This document shows, piece by piece, positions 1 to 7,625 of a DNA stretch of 64,000 nt. The notes beneath the pieces were generated by a model. The model saw nothing but the letters and a program-made list of their open reading frames with translations. It had not been told where the DNA came from and did not search any database. The translations under genes and the position numbers were made by a program. The stretch's first letter is position 1. Each line of letters starts with the position of its first letter. The stretch is taken from assembly GCF_000091305.1 (NCBI RefSeq), contig NC_013929.1, forward strand, positions 4,154,001-4,218,000, given 5' to 3'. The DNA comes from Streptomyces scabiei 87.22 (GTDB taxonomy: Bacteria; Actinomycetota; Actinomycetes; Streptomycetales; Streptomycetaceae).

Positions 1-213
1 GACGTTGGAGACGTGGATCGGCGCCTCGACGGTGACGATGCCACCGGCCTGCGAACCCTTGGCGGTCGGGCCGGCCTTGGTGTGCTTCTTGACCCGGTTG
101 ACACCCTCGACCAGGACGCGGTCCTCGCGGGGGAAGGCCGCGATGACCTTGCCCTGCTTGCCCTTGTCCTTACCGGTGATGACCTGGACCAGGTCGCCCT
201 TCTTGATCTTCAT
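1..213 (-). CDS. rplX: 50S ribosomal protein L24, C-terminus cut by window edge
   Basis: Assembly-initiating large-subunit protein L24. The visible 71 codons start at ATG 213 with MKIKKGDLVQVITGKDKGKQ, the KOW-type beta-barrel start of the family. The gene runs off the left edge, so its C-terminus is not seen. It follows rplN by two bases, as expected in the S10/spc ribosomal operon. Identity is near certain from sequence and position. Confidence 0.97.
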   Translation of the reverse strand, partial: MKIKKGDLVQVITGKDKGKQGKVIAAFPREDRVLVEGVNRVKKHTKAGPTAKGSQAGGIVTVEAPIHVSNV

Positions 214-215
214 GC

Positions 216-584
216 TTACAGCACCTCCGGCGCGAGCGAGATGATCTTCATGAACTTCTTCTCGCGCAGCTCCCGGCCGACCGGGCCGAAGATACGGGTG
301 CCACGAGGGTCGCCGTCGTTCTTGAGAATGACAGCGGCGTTCTCGTCGAAGCGGATGTACGAGCCGTCCGGACGGCGGCGCTCCTTGACGGTGCGAACGA
401 TGACCGCCTTGATGACGTCACCCTTCTTCACGTTGCCGCCGGGGATCGCGTCCTTGACGGTGGCGACGATGACGTCACCGATGCCCGCGTAGCGGCGACC
501 GGAGCCACCGAGCACACGGATGCAAAGGATTTCCTTCGCACCAGTGTTGTCGGCGACACGCAGTCGCGACTCCTGCTGGATCAC
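216..584 (-). CDS. rplN: 50S ribosomal protein L14
   Basis: Full-length L14 (122 residues, the usual size), a large-subunit interface protein. It starts at GTG 584 with MIQQESRLRVADNTGAKE, the diagnostic family start, behind an AGGAGA ribosome site. It is separated from rpsQ by 97 bases, a wide gap for this operon that contains a strong hairpin. The next gene, rplX, begins two bases after its stop. Confidence 0.99.
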   Translation of the reverse strand: MIQQESRLRVADNTGAKEILCIRVLGGSGRRYAGIGDVIVATVKDAIPGGNVKKGDVIKAVIVRTVKERRRPDGSYIRFDENAAVILKNDGDPRGTRIFGPVGRELREKKFMKIISLAPEVL

Positions 585-612
585 GTCTATCTCCTGATTG
601 TCTGCCGGTTCC

Positions 613-640
613 CCGGGGGCCGTTCAGGAACGGCCCCCGG
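613..640 (-). other. GC-rich hairpin in the rpsQ-rplN gap
   Basis: An almost perfect 13-base inverted repeat (613-625 with 628-640) lies in the only long spacer of this stretch of the operon. With only two bases between the arms, the closing pairs must open to form a small loop. No T-run follows on the minus strand, so it looks like a processing, stability or attenuation element rather than a classical terminator. Confidence 0.6.
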
Positions 641-681
641 AGCCTGGCGGAACTGTCCTGCGAGGAATGCCCCGCAGGAAA

Positions 682-969
682 TTACTTGGCCTTCTCGAGG
701 ATCTCGACGACACGCCAGTGCTTCGTGGCGGACAGCGGCCGGGTCTCCATGAGGAGGACACGGTCGCCGACGCCGGCGGCGTTCTGCTCGTCGTGAGCCT
801 TGAGCTTGCTCGTGCTGCGGATGACCTTGCCGTACAGGGCGTGCTTCTTGCGGTCCTCGACGGCGACGACGACGGTCTTGTCCATCTTGTCGCTGACGAC
901 GATGCCCTCACGGGTCTTGCGGAATCCGCGCGCCTCGGTGTTCGTCTCAGTCACGTTGCTCTCGCTCAT
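682..969 (-). CDS. rpsQ: 30S ribosomal protein S17
   Basis: S17 (95 residues), a primary 16S rRNA-binding protein of the small subunit with an OB fold. The core RKTREGIVVSDKMDKTVVVAV is the family signature. It carries a short N-terminal extension (MSESNVTETNTEARG) of the kind seen in actinobacteria. Its ATG overlaps the rpmC stop by one base (TGATG), which indicates translational coupling. Confidence 0.99.
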   Translation of the reverse strand: MSESNVTETNTEARGFRKTREGIVVSDKMDKTVVVAVEDRKKHALYGKVIRSTSKLKAHDEQNAAGVGDRVLLMETRPLSATKHWRVVEILEKAK

Positions 970-1193
970 CAGGCGCTCTCCACCGTCTCGATGCCCAGCT
1001 CGCGCTCACGCATCAGGGTGTAGATCCGCGCGATGTCCTTGCGGACGGCCTTGAGCCGACCGTGGTTCTCGAGCTGACCGGTCGCCGCCTGGAAGCGGAG
1101 GTTGAACAGCTCTTCCTTGGCTTCGCGGAGCTTGTTGAGCAGCTCCTCGTCACCCAGTTCGCGCAGCTCGGACGCCTTGGTACCGGCCGACAT
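969..1193 (-). CDS. rpmC: 50S ribosomal protein L29
   Basis: L29 (74 residues from ATG 1193; a GTG one codon upstream at 1196 is an equally close alternative). It lies near the polypeptide exit tunnel. The sequence has the family helix-pair pattern, with ELRELGDEELLNKLREAKEE followed by LFNLRFQAATGQLEN. Both candidate starts overlap the rplP stop codon, so the gene is coupled to L16. Confidence 0.98.
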   Translation of the reverse strand: MSAGTKASELRELGDEELLNKLREAKEELFNLRFQAATGQLENHGRLKAVRKDIARIYTLMRERELGIETVESA

Positions 1194-1612
1194 CACGCTT
1201 CACCTGCCTCGCGCTTGACGATCCGGCACTTCATCGGCAGCTTGTGGGCTGCGCGAGTCAGGGCCTCACGGGCGATCTTCTCGTTGGGGTAGGACAGCTC
1301 GAACATGACCCGGCCCGGGTGCACGTTCGCGATCCACCACTCAGGGGAACCCTTACCGGAACCCATGCGGGTCTCGGCGGGCTTCTTCGTGAGCGGGCGG
1401 TCCGGGTAGATGTTGATCCAGACCTTGCCGCCACGCTTGATGTGGCGGGTCATGGCGATACGGGCCGCCTCGATCTGGCGGTTGGTCACGTACGCCGGCG
1501 TGAGGGCCTGAATGCCGTACTCGCCGAACGCGACCGTCGTACCACCCTTGGCCTGGCCACGACGCTTCGGGTGGTGCTGCTTGCGGTGCTTGACCCTACG
1601 GGGGATCAGCAT
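1193..1612 (-). CDS. rplP: 50S ribosomal protein L16
   Basis: L16 (139 residues, usual length), located near the A-site tRNA elbow and peptidyl transferase centre. It begins MLIPRRVKHRKQHHPKRRG and contains GSGKGSPEWWIANVHPGRV, both diagnostic. It starts five bases after rpsC and its stop overlaps the start of rpmC. Confidence 0.99.
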   Translation of the reverse strand: MLIPRRVKHRKQHHPKRRGQAKGGTTVAFGEYGIQALTPAYVTNRQIEAARIAMTRHIKRGGKVWINIYPDRPLTKKPAETRMGSGKGSPEWWIANVHPGRVMFELSYPNEKIAREALTRAAHKLPMKCRIVKREAGEA

Positions 1613-1617
1613 GTCCC

Positions 1618-2451
1618 TCAGGCCTCCGTTCCGGTGCTCTCAGCCGGAGCGGCGGCAGCGGGAGCCTCGGCCTTGGGGGCCTCGGCGCCGGCAGCCTGCT
1701 GCGGCTTACGACCGCGACCTCCACGCTCGCCACCGCGGCCACCACGGCCGGCGGGGCGGTCAGCGCCACCACGGGCCGGGCGGTTGCCGGCGCGGGCAGC
1801 GGCGTTCTCGGCGCGGACCTCGGCGATGTTCTTGACGTCGCCCTTGTAGATCCAGACCTTCACGCCGATGCGGCCGAAGGTCGTCTTGGCCTCGAAGAAG
1901 CCGTAGTCCACGTTCGCGCGGAGCGTGTGCAGGGGCACACGGCCCTCGCGGTAGAACTCCGAGCGGGACATCTCGGCGCCACCGAGGCGGCCACCGCACT
2001 GGATCTTGATGCCCTTGGCGCCGGCCTTCATGGCGGACTGCATGCTCTTGCGCATGGCCCGACGGAAGGAGACGCGGGAGGAGAGCTGCTCGGCGACGGC
2101 CTGGGCGACCAGCTGGGCATCCGTCTCGGGGTTCTTGACCTCGAGGATGTTCAGCTGGACCTGCTTGCCCGTGAGCTTCTCGAGGTCACCGCGGATGCGG
2201 TCGGCCTCGGCGCCACGGCGGCCGATGACGATGCCCGGACGCGCGGTGTGGATGTCCACGCGGACGCGGTCACGGGTGCGCTCGATCTCCACCTTCGAGA
2301 TGCCGGCGCGCTCCATGCCGGACGTCATCATCCGACGGATGGCGACGTCTTCCTTGACGTAGTCCTTGTACAGCTTGTCGGCGTACCAACGCGACTTGAA
2401 GTCGGTCGTGACACCGAGCCGGAACCCATGCGGGTTTACCTTCTGGCCCAT
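1618..2451 (-). CDS. rpsC: 30S ribosomal protein S3 with long C-terminal extension
   Basis: S3 (277 residues) lines the mRNA entry tunnel. The N-terminal part begins MGQKVNPHGFRLGV, the KH domain contains the motif VIGRRGAEADRIR, and the C-terminal S3 domain ends near residue 215. A tail of about 60 residues follows, first rich in Arg and Gly and then in Ala, Pro and Glu. Escherichia coli S3 has about 233 residues and lacks this tail. Its ATG overlaps the rplV stop (TAATG). Confidence 0.99.
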   Translation of the reverse strand: MGQKVNPHGFRLGVTTDFKSRWYADKLYKDYVKEDVAIRRMMTSGMERAGISKVEIERTRDRVRVDIHTARPGIVIGRRGAEADRIRGDLEKLTGKQVQLNILEVKNPETDAQLVAQAVAEQLSSRVSFRRAMRKSMQSAMKAGAKGIKIQCGGRLGGAEMSRSEFYREGRVPLHTLRANVDYGFFEAKTTFGRIGVKVWIYKGDVKNIAEVRAENAAARAGNRPARGGADRPAGRGGRGGERGGRGRKPQQAAGAEAPKAEAPAAAAPAESTGTEA

Positions 2452-2798
2452 TACCGGGTTCCTTCCTTGCTGCTGACGACCACGGTGATGTGGCTGGTCC
2501 GCTTGCGGATCCGGTAGGCACGGCCCTGGGCACGCGGACGGAACCGCTTCAGGGTCGGGCCCTCATCCACGTACGCCTCGCTGATGACCAGCGAAGAGGC
2601 GTCCGTGTGGTCGTAGTTGTGTGCGGCGTTGGCAATGGCGCTGTCCAGCACCTTGCCGACCGGCACGCTCGCGGCCTGCGGGGCGAAACGCAGGACCGCC
2701 TGAGCCTCCGTGGCATCCATGCCACGGATGAGGTCCACCACGCGGCGGGCCTTCATGGGCGTGACGCGGATGTACCGCGCCTGGGCCCTGGCTTCCAT
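2451..2798 (-). CDS. rplV: 50S ribosomal protein L22
   Basis: L22 (115 residues) reaches into the peptide exit tunnel, where changes can affect macrolide sensitivity. I chose ATG 2798 (MEARAQARYIRVTPMKARR) because GGAAGGA lies just upstream. Longer in-frame starts at 2822 and 2834 exist but have poorer ribosome sites. The gene overlaps rpsC by one base. Confidence 0.97.
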   Translation of the reverse strand: MEARAQARYIRVTPMKARRVVDLIRGMDATEAQAVLRFAPQAASVPVGKVLDSAIANAAHNYDHTDASSLVISEAYVDEGPTLKRFRPRAQGRAYRIRKRTSHITVVVSSKEGTR

Positions 2799-2841
2799 GG
2801 TTGTCCTTCCAGTGTCTGTCATGGTCGATTCCACCCCGCGT

Positions 2842-3123
2842 TTAGCGGCGCTTCGACTTCCGGTCGTCCTTGACGTGACCCCGGAAGGTGCGCGTCGGCG
2901 AGAACTCGCCGAGCTTGTGGCCGACCATCGACTCGGTGACGAACACCGGAATGTGGGTCTTGCCGTTGTGCACCGCGATCGTGTGGCCGAGCATGGCCGG
3001 GATGATCATCGAGCGACGGGACCAGGTCTTGATGACGTTCTTGGTGCCTGCTTCGTTCTGTACGTCCACCTTCTTGATGAGGTGTCCGTCGACGAAGGGC
3101 CCCTTCTTGAGACTGCGCGGCAT
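2842..3123 (-). CDS. rpsS: 30S ribosomal protein S19
   Basis: S19 (93 residues) sits in the small-subunit head and forms bridge contacts with S13. The start MPRSLKKGPFVDGHLIKKV and the later motif TIAVHNGKTHIPVFV are family hallmarks. It lies between rplB (12-base gap) and rplV in the standard S10 operon order. Confidence 0.99.
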   Translation of the reverse strand: MPRSLKKGPFVDGHLIKKVDVQNEAGTKNVIKTWSRRSMIIPAMLGHTIAVHNGKTHIPVFVTESMVGHKLGEFSPTRTFRGHVKDDRKSKRR

Positions 3124-3135
3124 CTAAACCCGCTC

Positions 3136-3972
3136 CTAGCGCTTCTTGTTCGTCTTGCGGCGGCGGACGATGTACTTGCTCGAAGCCTTCTTCGGCGAGC
3201 GAGTACGACCCTCCTTCTGACCCCAGGGGCTGACCGGGTGGCGACCACCGGAGGTCTTGCCCTCACCACCACCGTGGGGGTGGTCAACCGGGTTCATCGC
3301 CACACCGCGGACGGTCGGGCGGACGCCCAGCCAGCGCTTGCGACCGGCCTTGCCCCAGTTGATGTTGCTCTGCTCGGCGTTGCCGACCTCGCCGACGGTG
3401 GCGCGGCAGCGCACGTCGACCAGACGGATCTCACCGGACGGCATGCGGAGGTGGGCGTAGGCGCCCTCCTTCGCGAGCAGCTGCACGGAGGTACCGGCGG
3501 AGCGGGCGAACTTGGCGCCGCCACCGGGACGGAGCTCGATCGCGTGGATCGTGGTACCGACCGGGATGTTGCGGAGCGCCAGGTTGTTGCCCGGCTTGAT
3601 GTCGGCCCCGGGACCGTTCTCCACCCGGTCGCCCTGCTGCAGGTTGCGCGGGGCGAGGATGTAGCGCTTCTCGCCGTCCGCGTAGTGCAGCAGCGCGATG
3701 CGCGCGGTGCGGTTGGGGTCGTACTCGATGTGCGCGACCTTCGCCGGCACGCCGTCCTTGTCGTGACGACGGAAGTCGATGACACGGAAGGCGCGCTTGT
3801 GTCCGCCACCCTGGTGGCGAACGGTCACACGACCGGCGTTGTTACGGCCGCCCTTGCTGTGCAGAGGGCGGACCAGCGACTTCTCCGGCGTGGACCGCGT
3901 GATCTCGACGAAGTCGGCGACGCTGGAGCCGCGACGGCCCGGCGTAGTCGGCTTGTACTTGCGGATTCCCAT
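3136..3972 (-). CDS. rplB: 50S ribosomal protein L2
   Basis: L2 (278 residues), one of the most conserved large-subunit proteins, needed for subunit association and peptidyl transferase activity. It starts MGIRKYKPTTPGRRGSSV and contains the C-terminal motif GVAMNPVDHPHGGGEGKTSG, which includes the conserved histidine. The length is standard. Confidence 0.99.
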   Translation of the reverse strand: MGIRKYKPTTPGRRGSSVADFVEITRSTPEKSLVRPLHSKGGRNNAGRVTVRHQGGGHKRAFRVIDFRRHDKDGVPAKVAHIEYDPNRTARIALLHYADGEKRYILAPRNLQQGDRVENGPGADIKPGNNLALRNIPVGTTIHAIELRPGGGAKFARSAGTSVQLLAKEGAYAHLRMPSGEIRLVDVRCRATVGEVGNAEQSNINWGKAGRKRWLGVRPTVRGVAMNPVDHPHGGGEGKTSGGRHPVSPWGQKEGRTRSPKKASSKYIVRRRKTNKKR

Positions 3973-4010
3973 TTCTCAGTCCTCGTCCGATATCGGACGA
4001 TCCGACCCGC

Positions 4011-4430
4011 TTACGCGGTCGGACCGCCGAAGATGTCGATACGGTCGCCCTCAGCAAGGGTCACGATCGCGCGCTTGGAGCCGGCACGCTGGCCGAAACC
4101 GGTGCGGGTCCGCTTGCGCTTGCCCTGGCGGTTGAGCGTGTTCACGCCCGTGACCTTGACCGAGAAGACCGCCTGGACGGCCTGCTTGATCTGGGTCTTG
4201 TTGGCGTCGGGGGCCACGATGAACGTGTACTTGCCCTCGTCGAGGAGCGCGTAGCTCTTCTCCGACACGACCGGCTTCAGCAGCACGTCACGGTGGTCCG
4301 TGAACGCCTTGCTGGGCGCGGTGACGACGGTGTTCTTGCCCTCGGTGGCGTGACGCTTCGCCTTGGCGACGCGCGCGGCCTTGGCGGCCTTGGCCGCCTT
4401 GGAGGCGATGGAGGGGTGACGGATAGCCAT
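4011..4430 (-). CDS. rplW: 50S ribosomal protein L23 with basic N-terminal extension
   Basis: L23 (139 residues) forms the exit-tunnel docking site for trigger factor and SRP. The core starts near residue 45 (HRDVLLKPVVSEKSY). The first 40 residues are an Ala/Lys/Arg-rich extension that most bacteria lack. The ATG overlaps the rplD stop (TGATG), which suggests translational coupling. Confidence 0.98.
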   Translation of the reverse strand: MAIRHPSIASKAAKAAKAARVAKAKRHATEGKNTVVTAPSKAFTDHRDVLLKPVVSEKSYALLDEGKYTFIVAPDANKTQIKQAVQAVFSVKVTGVNTLNRQGKRKRTRTGFGQRAGSKRAIVTLAEGDRIDIFGGPTA

Positions 4431-5089
4431 CAGCCTTCAGTCCCTTCGGTGTCGTTGGCCTTGTTCGGGCCGGACACGAAGGACTCCAGGGCGCCCTGGG
4501 TGAAGACCACATCGTCGGAGACGATCACGTCGTACGTGTTCAGCTGGCCCGGCTCCAGGATGTGCACCTGGGGCAGGTTGCGGGCGGAGAGCCACGCGGC
4601 CTCGTCGGCGCGCTCGACGACCAGGAGCAGGTTCTTGCGCTCCGAGATCTTGCCGAACAGCGACTTGGCGGCCTTGGTGGAGGGGTTCTCGCCCTCGATC
4701 ACGCCGGAGACGACGTGGATGCGGTTGTGACGGGCCCGGTCGGTGAGGGCGTGGCGCAGGGCCGCGGCCTTCATCTTCTTCGGGGTCCGCTGCGAGTAGT
4801 CACGCGGCTGCGGGCCGTGGACGACGCCACCACCGGCGAACTGGGGCGCGCGGGTCGAGCCCTGACGGGCGCGGCCGGTGCCCTTCTGCCGGTAAGGCTT
4901 CTTACCGCCACCACGGACTTCGCCGCGGGTCTTGGTCTTGTGCGTGCCCTGACGGGCAGCCGCGTTCTGCGCGACGACGACCTGGTGGATCAGCGGGATG
5001 CTGACCTTCTCCACGCCGAAGATCTCCGCGGGGAGCTCGACGCTTCCGGTCTTCTCGCCGGCAGGCGAAAGGATGTCAACAGTGCTCAT
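4430..5089 (-). CDS. rplD: 50S ribosomal protein L4
   Basis: L4 (219 residues from ATG 5089, MSTVDILSPAGEKTGSVEL). It lines the exit tunnel, and its Escherichia coli counterpart represses its own S10 operon. The tunnel loop with KPYRQKGTGRARQGSTRAPQ is present. A longer in-frame reading from 5191 runs into rplC and looks non-coding, so the 5089 start is preferred. It is tightly linked to rplC and rplW. Confidence 0.98.
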   Translation of the reverse strand: MSTVDILSPAGEKTGSVELPAEIFGVEKVSIPLIHQVVVAQNAAARQGTHKTKTRGEVRGGGKKPYRQKGTGRARQGSTRAPQFAGGGVVHGPQPRDYSQRTPKKMKAAALRHALTDRARHNRIHVVSGVIEGENPSTKAAKSLFGKISERKNLLLVVERADEAAWLSARNLPQVHILEPGQLNTYDVIVSDDVVFTQGALESFVSGPNKANDTEGTEG

Positions 5090-5096
5090 CGGTACC

Positions 5097-5741
5097 TCAG
5101 GCCCCCTTGGCCGCGGTGCGGACCAGGACGAGGCCGCCGTTCGGACCGGGGACAGCGCCCTTGATGAGCAGCAGACCCTTCTCCGCGTCAACGGCGTGGA
5201 CGGTCAGGTTCTGGGTGGTGACCCGCTCGTTGCCCATGCGACCCGCCATGCGGAGGCCCTTGAACACACGGCCCGGGGTGGCACAGCCACCGATGGAGCC
5301 GGGAGAGCGGTGCTTGCGCTGGGTGCCGTGACCGGCGCCGAGGCCCTTGAAGTTGTGACGCTTCATGACACCGGCGAAGCCCTTGCCCTTGCTCTTGCCG
5401 GTCACGTCCACCTTGACGCCGGCCTCGAAGACCTCGGCGGAGATCTCCTGGCCCAGCGTGTACTCGGAGGCGTCCGCGGTGCGGATCTCGACGAGGTGAC
5501 GGCGGGGGGTGACGTCGGCCTTGGCGAAGTGGCCCTTGAGGGGCTTGTTCACCTTGCGCGGGTCGATCTCGCCGAAGGCGATCTGGACCGACTCGTAGCC
5601 GTCGACATCGTTCGTACGGACCTGGGTCACGACGTTGGGGCCGGCCTTGACGACGGTGACCGGAACAACACGGTTGTTCTCGTCCCACACCTGCGTCATG
5701 CCGAGCTTCTCGCCCAGGATTCCCTTGATCTGCTTAGCCAT
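5097..5741 (-). CDS. rplC: 50S ribosomal protein L3
   Basis: L3 (214 residues) initiates large-subunit assembly near the peptidyl transferase centre. It begins MAKQIKGILGEKLGMTQVW and has the central loop motif GHGTQRKHRSPGSIGGCATP. It is separated by 17 bases from rpsJ and 7 from rplD. Length and motifs are typical. Confidence 0.99.
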   Translation of the reverse strand: MAKQIKGILGEKLGMTQVWDENNRVVPVTVVKAGPNVVTQVRTNDVDGYESVQIAFGEIDPRKVNKPLKGHFAKADVTPRRHLVEIRTADASEYTLGQEISAEVFEAGVKVDVTGKSKGKGFAGVMKRHNFKGLGAGHGTQRKHRSPGSIGGCATPGRVFKGLRMAGRMGNERVTTQNLTVHAVDAEKGLLLIKGAVPGPNGGLVLVRTAAKGA

Positions 5742-5758
5742 TCTCAGATCACCGACCC

Positions 5759-6067
5759 CTAGAGCTTGATCTCGATGTCGACACCGGCCGGGAGGTCGAG
5801 TCGCATCAGAGAGTCAACGGTCTTGGGCGTCGGGTCGAGGATGTCGATCAGGCGCTTGTGCGTGCGCATCTCGAAGTGCTCGCGCGAGTCCTTGTACTTG
5901 TGCGGCGACTTGATGACGCAGTACACGTTCTTCTCAGTGGGCAGCGGCACCGGGCCCGCGACCGACGCACCAGTGCGAGTCACCGTCTCGACGATCTTCT
6001 TCGCCGAAGAGTCGATGACCTCGTGGTCGTAGGCCTTGAGCCGGATGCGGATCTTCTGTCCCGCCAT
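5759..6067 (-). CDS. rpsJ: 30S ribosomal protein S10 (NusE), first gene of the operon
   Basis: S10 (102 residues) has a role in the small-subunit head and, as NusE, in antitermination complexes with NusB and NusG. It starts MAGQKIRIRLKAYDHEVID and ends DLPAGVDIEIKL, both diagnostic. It is the first gene of the operon. A leader of roughly 385 bases separates it from the predicted promoter. Confidence 0.99.
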   Translation of the reverse strand: MAGQKIRIRLKAYDHEVIDSSAKKIVETVTRTGASVAGPVPLPTEKNVYCVIKSPHKYKDSREHFEMRTHKRLIDILDPTPKTVDSLMRLDLPAGVDIEIKL

Positions 6068-6476
6068 GGCTACTCAGTAGTCCTTTGTCTCGTTTAACGC
6101 TCTGGAACCCGGTGTTCCGTCACCCGCTCCGCCGACCCACGCGGTCGGGCGTGTCGCGCTTCCGCTGACACAGATGCCCCTTGTTCGAGCATCCCCTGTC
6201 CGGGAAACACGGCCCTACCTACAGCCGTGGGCCGGGGGCAGAAGCCCACCGGGTGCCTGGCCGGTGCCGCACTGACACTTCCCGAAAGATTCCCGTACGT
6301 CCGCTCCAGCGCTGCCGTAAGGCAGTTGGGGCGACGAGTACTGTGGGACTCGCTTCCGGTCCTCCCGGCGGGAGGCGCGCAGCATCAACACTCGACCGAG
6401 CAACCCCGCTAGTCTGCCATACGGCCCACCGGCTCCGCCAATCGAGCCGGAGAGATTACCCCGAGAGTGACGCAGG
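6068..6476 (-). other. S10 operon leader and promoter region, no gene
   Basis: This stretch holds the untranslated leader of the S10 operon. Visible elements are a 26-base hairpin-containing block at 6131-6156 shared with the str operon and a sigma-70-type promoter at 6453-6480. No convincing protein gene was found on either strand. Confidence 0.7.
6131..6156 (-). repeat. Leader element shared with the rpsL operon, copy 1
   Basis: This 26-base block matches 26324-26349 at 25 of 26 positions. It contains a 6-bp stem (CCGACC with GGTCGG) around a 5-base loop. In both places it sits about 50-65 bases upstream of the first ribosomal gene on the same strand, followed at a short distance by GCTGAC. 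It could be a leader hairpin for shared control; function is inferred only. Confidence 0.65.
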
Positions 6477-6480
6477 TCAA
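6453..6480 (-). promoter_or_regulatory. Predicted S10 operon promoter
   Basis: On the minus strand TTGACC (6475-6480) and TAATCT (6453-6458) are spaced by 16 bases, close to the consensus for the principal Streptomyces sigma factor HrdB. The promoter overlaps the stop of the upstream small gene and points towards rpsJ. The transcription start is not shown by sequence alone. Confidence 0.65.
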
Positions 6481-6764
6481 ACCCGGGAGGGGTCGGGCCC
6501 CTCGGGGGCGGCGGTGTCGGCGGGGCACGGAACGTGGGCATCGGCGCTCGTCGGAGCGTCGTCCGTGGTGTCCGTCGCACGATCGGGATACACCAGACAG
6601 GCTCCGAGGGCGATGACCCCCAAGGACGTCAGCCGCAGCGCACCCCCCGTCCACCGCATCCCTCCGGTCCACTCCTGGGGTATGCCGAGGGCCAGCCAGA
6701 GGCTGACGGTGATGCCGGCGACCATGAGAGCCGCACCGACGAGACGGCTCACTGAAAAACTCAT
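6477..6764 (-). CDS. Small membrane protein of unknown function
   Basis: A predicted 95-residue protein (start ATG 6764, MSFSVSRLVGAALMVAGITV) with two likely membrane segments near residues 6-28 and 46-62 and a soluble acidic tail. I do not recognise the family. It is co-oriented with the DUF1275 gene upstream (33-base gap), so the two may be co-transcribed. A slightly longer start at 6785 is possible. Confidence 0.6.
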   Translation of the reverse strand: MSFSVSRLVGAALMVAGITVSLWLALGIPQEWTGGMRWTGGALRLTSLGVIALGACLVYPDRATDTTDDAPTSADAHVPCPADTAAPEGPDPSRV

Positions 6765-6797
6765 GCGTCCATGATCCAGAGCCACTTCGCCGGGGCG

Positions 6798-7532
6798 TCA
6801 CGATTCGGCCGGGCTGCGCGCCTCCGGCGTACGCCCCCGCTGCATCGCCCAGTACCCCGCGCCCAGGGCGAGGACCAGCGCGGCGGGGATCAGCAGGACG
6901 AGTGCCGGGTGCACCTCTGCCCGCAGCAGCAGCCACGCGCCCAGCAGGCCGCCGGCGAACATCGCGGCGACCGAGGCGAGGCGGCGGCCCTCGTCCCTGG
7001 CCCCCGCCCCCAGACGGCCGTCGGGGTGCGGGGGCAGGCCGCTGAGCAGCGCGGTCAGGGCACGGGTGGACACCGTGGTGGGGACGTCCGGGACCCGCGC
7101 CCGCAGGGTGGTGATGTTGCGCACGCCCATGGCCACGGCGACCAGGGCGACGACGGTGTAGTGCGGGTCGTCCGCCGGGCCGCCCGTCACGTCGAGCCCG
7201 GTGCGCCAGGCGACCAGTCCGCCGAGCCCCAGCAGCAGTGCCTCGACGAGCAGCGCCGGGACGAACCAGCGGCGGCCGTGGGCGTCCACGCTCGTCTCGA
7301 ACCGGGAGCCGAGGACCGCGCCGACCGTGAACCCCCCGAACGAGACGCCCGCGGCGGCCGGGGACAGACCGGCGGCACCGGTGAGCGCGAAGGAGAGGAA
7401 GAGGAGGTTGCCCGTCTGCACCGCCGTGAAGACCGGGCCGAGCACGAGGAAGCTGACGGCCTCGATCATGCCGGTCGTCAGCGTCAGCCCCACCATGACC
7501 GAGGTGAGCCCGACTCCCGCTCTGGGCTTCAT
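6798..7532 (-). CDS. YoaK/DUF1275-like integral membrane protein
   Basis: A 244-residue protein with about six hydrophobic segments. The N-terminal pattern (GMIEAVSFLVLGPVFTAVQTGN followed by a second helix) fits the DUF1275/YoaK family, whose function is not established. It starts at ATG 7532 and is divergent from the RNA-repair operon that begins at 7626. The small membrane-protein gene follows it. Assignment rests on motif recall and hydrophobicity. Confidence 0.75.
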   Translation of the reverse strand: MKPRAGVGLTSVMVGLTLTTGMIEAVSFLVLGPVFTAVQTGNLLFLSFALTGAAGLSPAAAGVSFGGFTVGAVLGSRFETSVDAHGRRWFVPALLVEALLLGLGGLVAWRTGLDVTGGPADDPHYTVVALVAVAMGVRNITTLRARVPDVPTTVSTRALTALLSGLPPHPDGRLGAGARDEGRRLASVAAMFAGGLLGAWLLLRAEVHPALVLLIPAALVLALGAGYWAMQRGRTPEARSPAES

Positions 7533-7584
7533 ACCGGGACCCTAAGCCGCCGGTAATCCGCTCGCCCGCCCCCGCCCGCGCTCC

Positions 7585-7590
7585 TACGCT
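7585..7590 (+). promoter_or_regulatory. Possible -10 hexamer for the RNA-repair operon
   Basis: TACGCT lies 35 bases upstream of the ATG at 7626, with GGGGGAA as a ribosome site between them. No good -35 box is seen at the right distance, so the element is tentative and could depend on an activator or an alternative sigma factor. Confidence 0.35.
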
Positions 7591-7625
7591 GATCAGGTAC
7601 TGCGGCTCACGGGGGAACGTTCACG

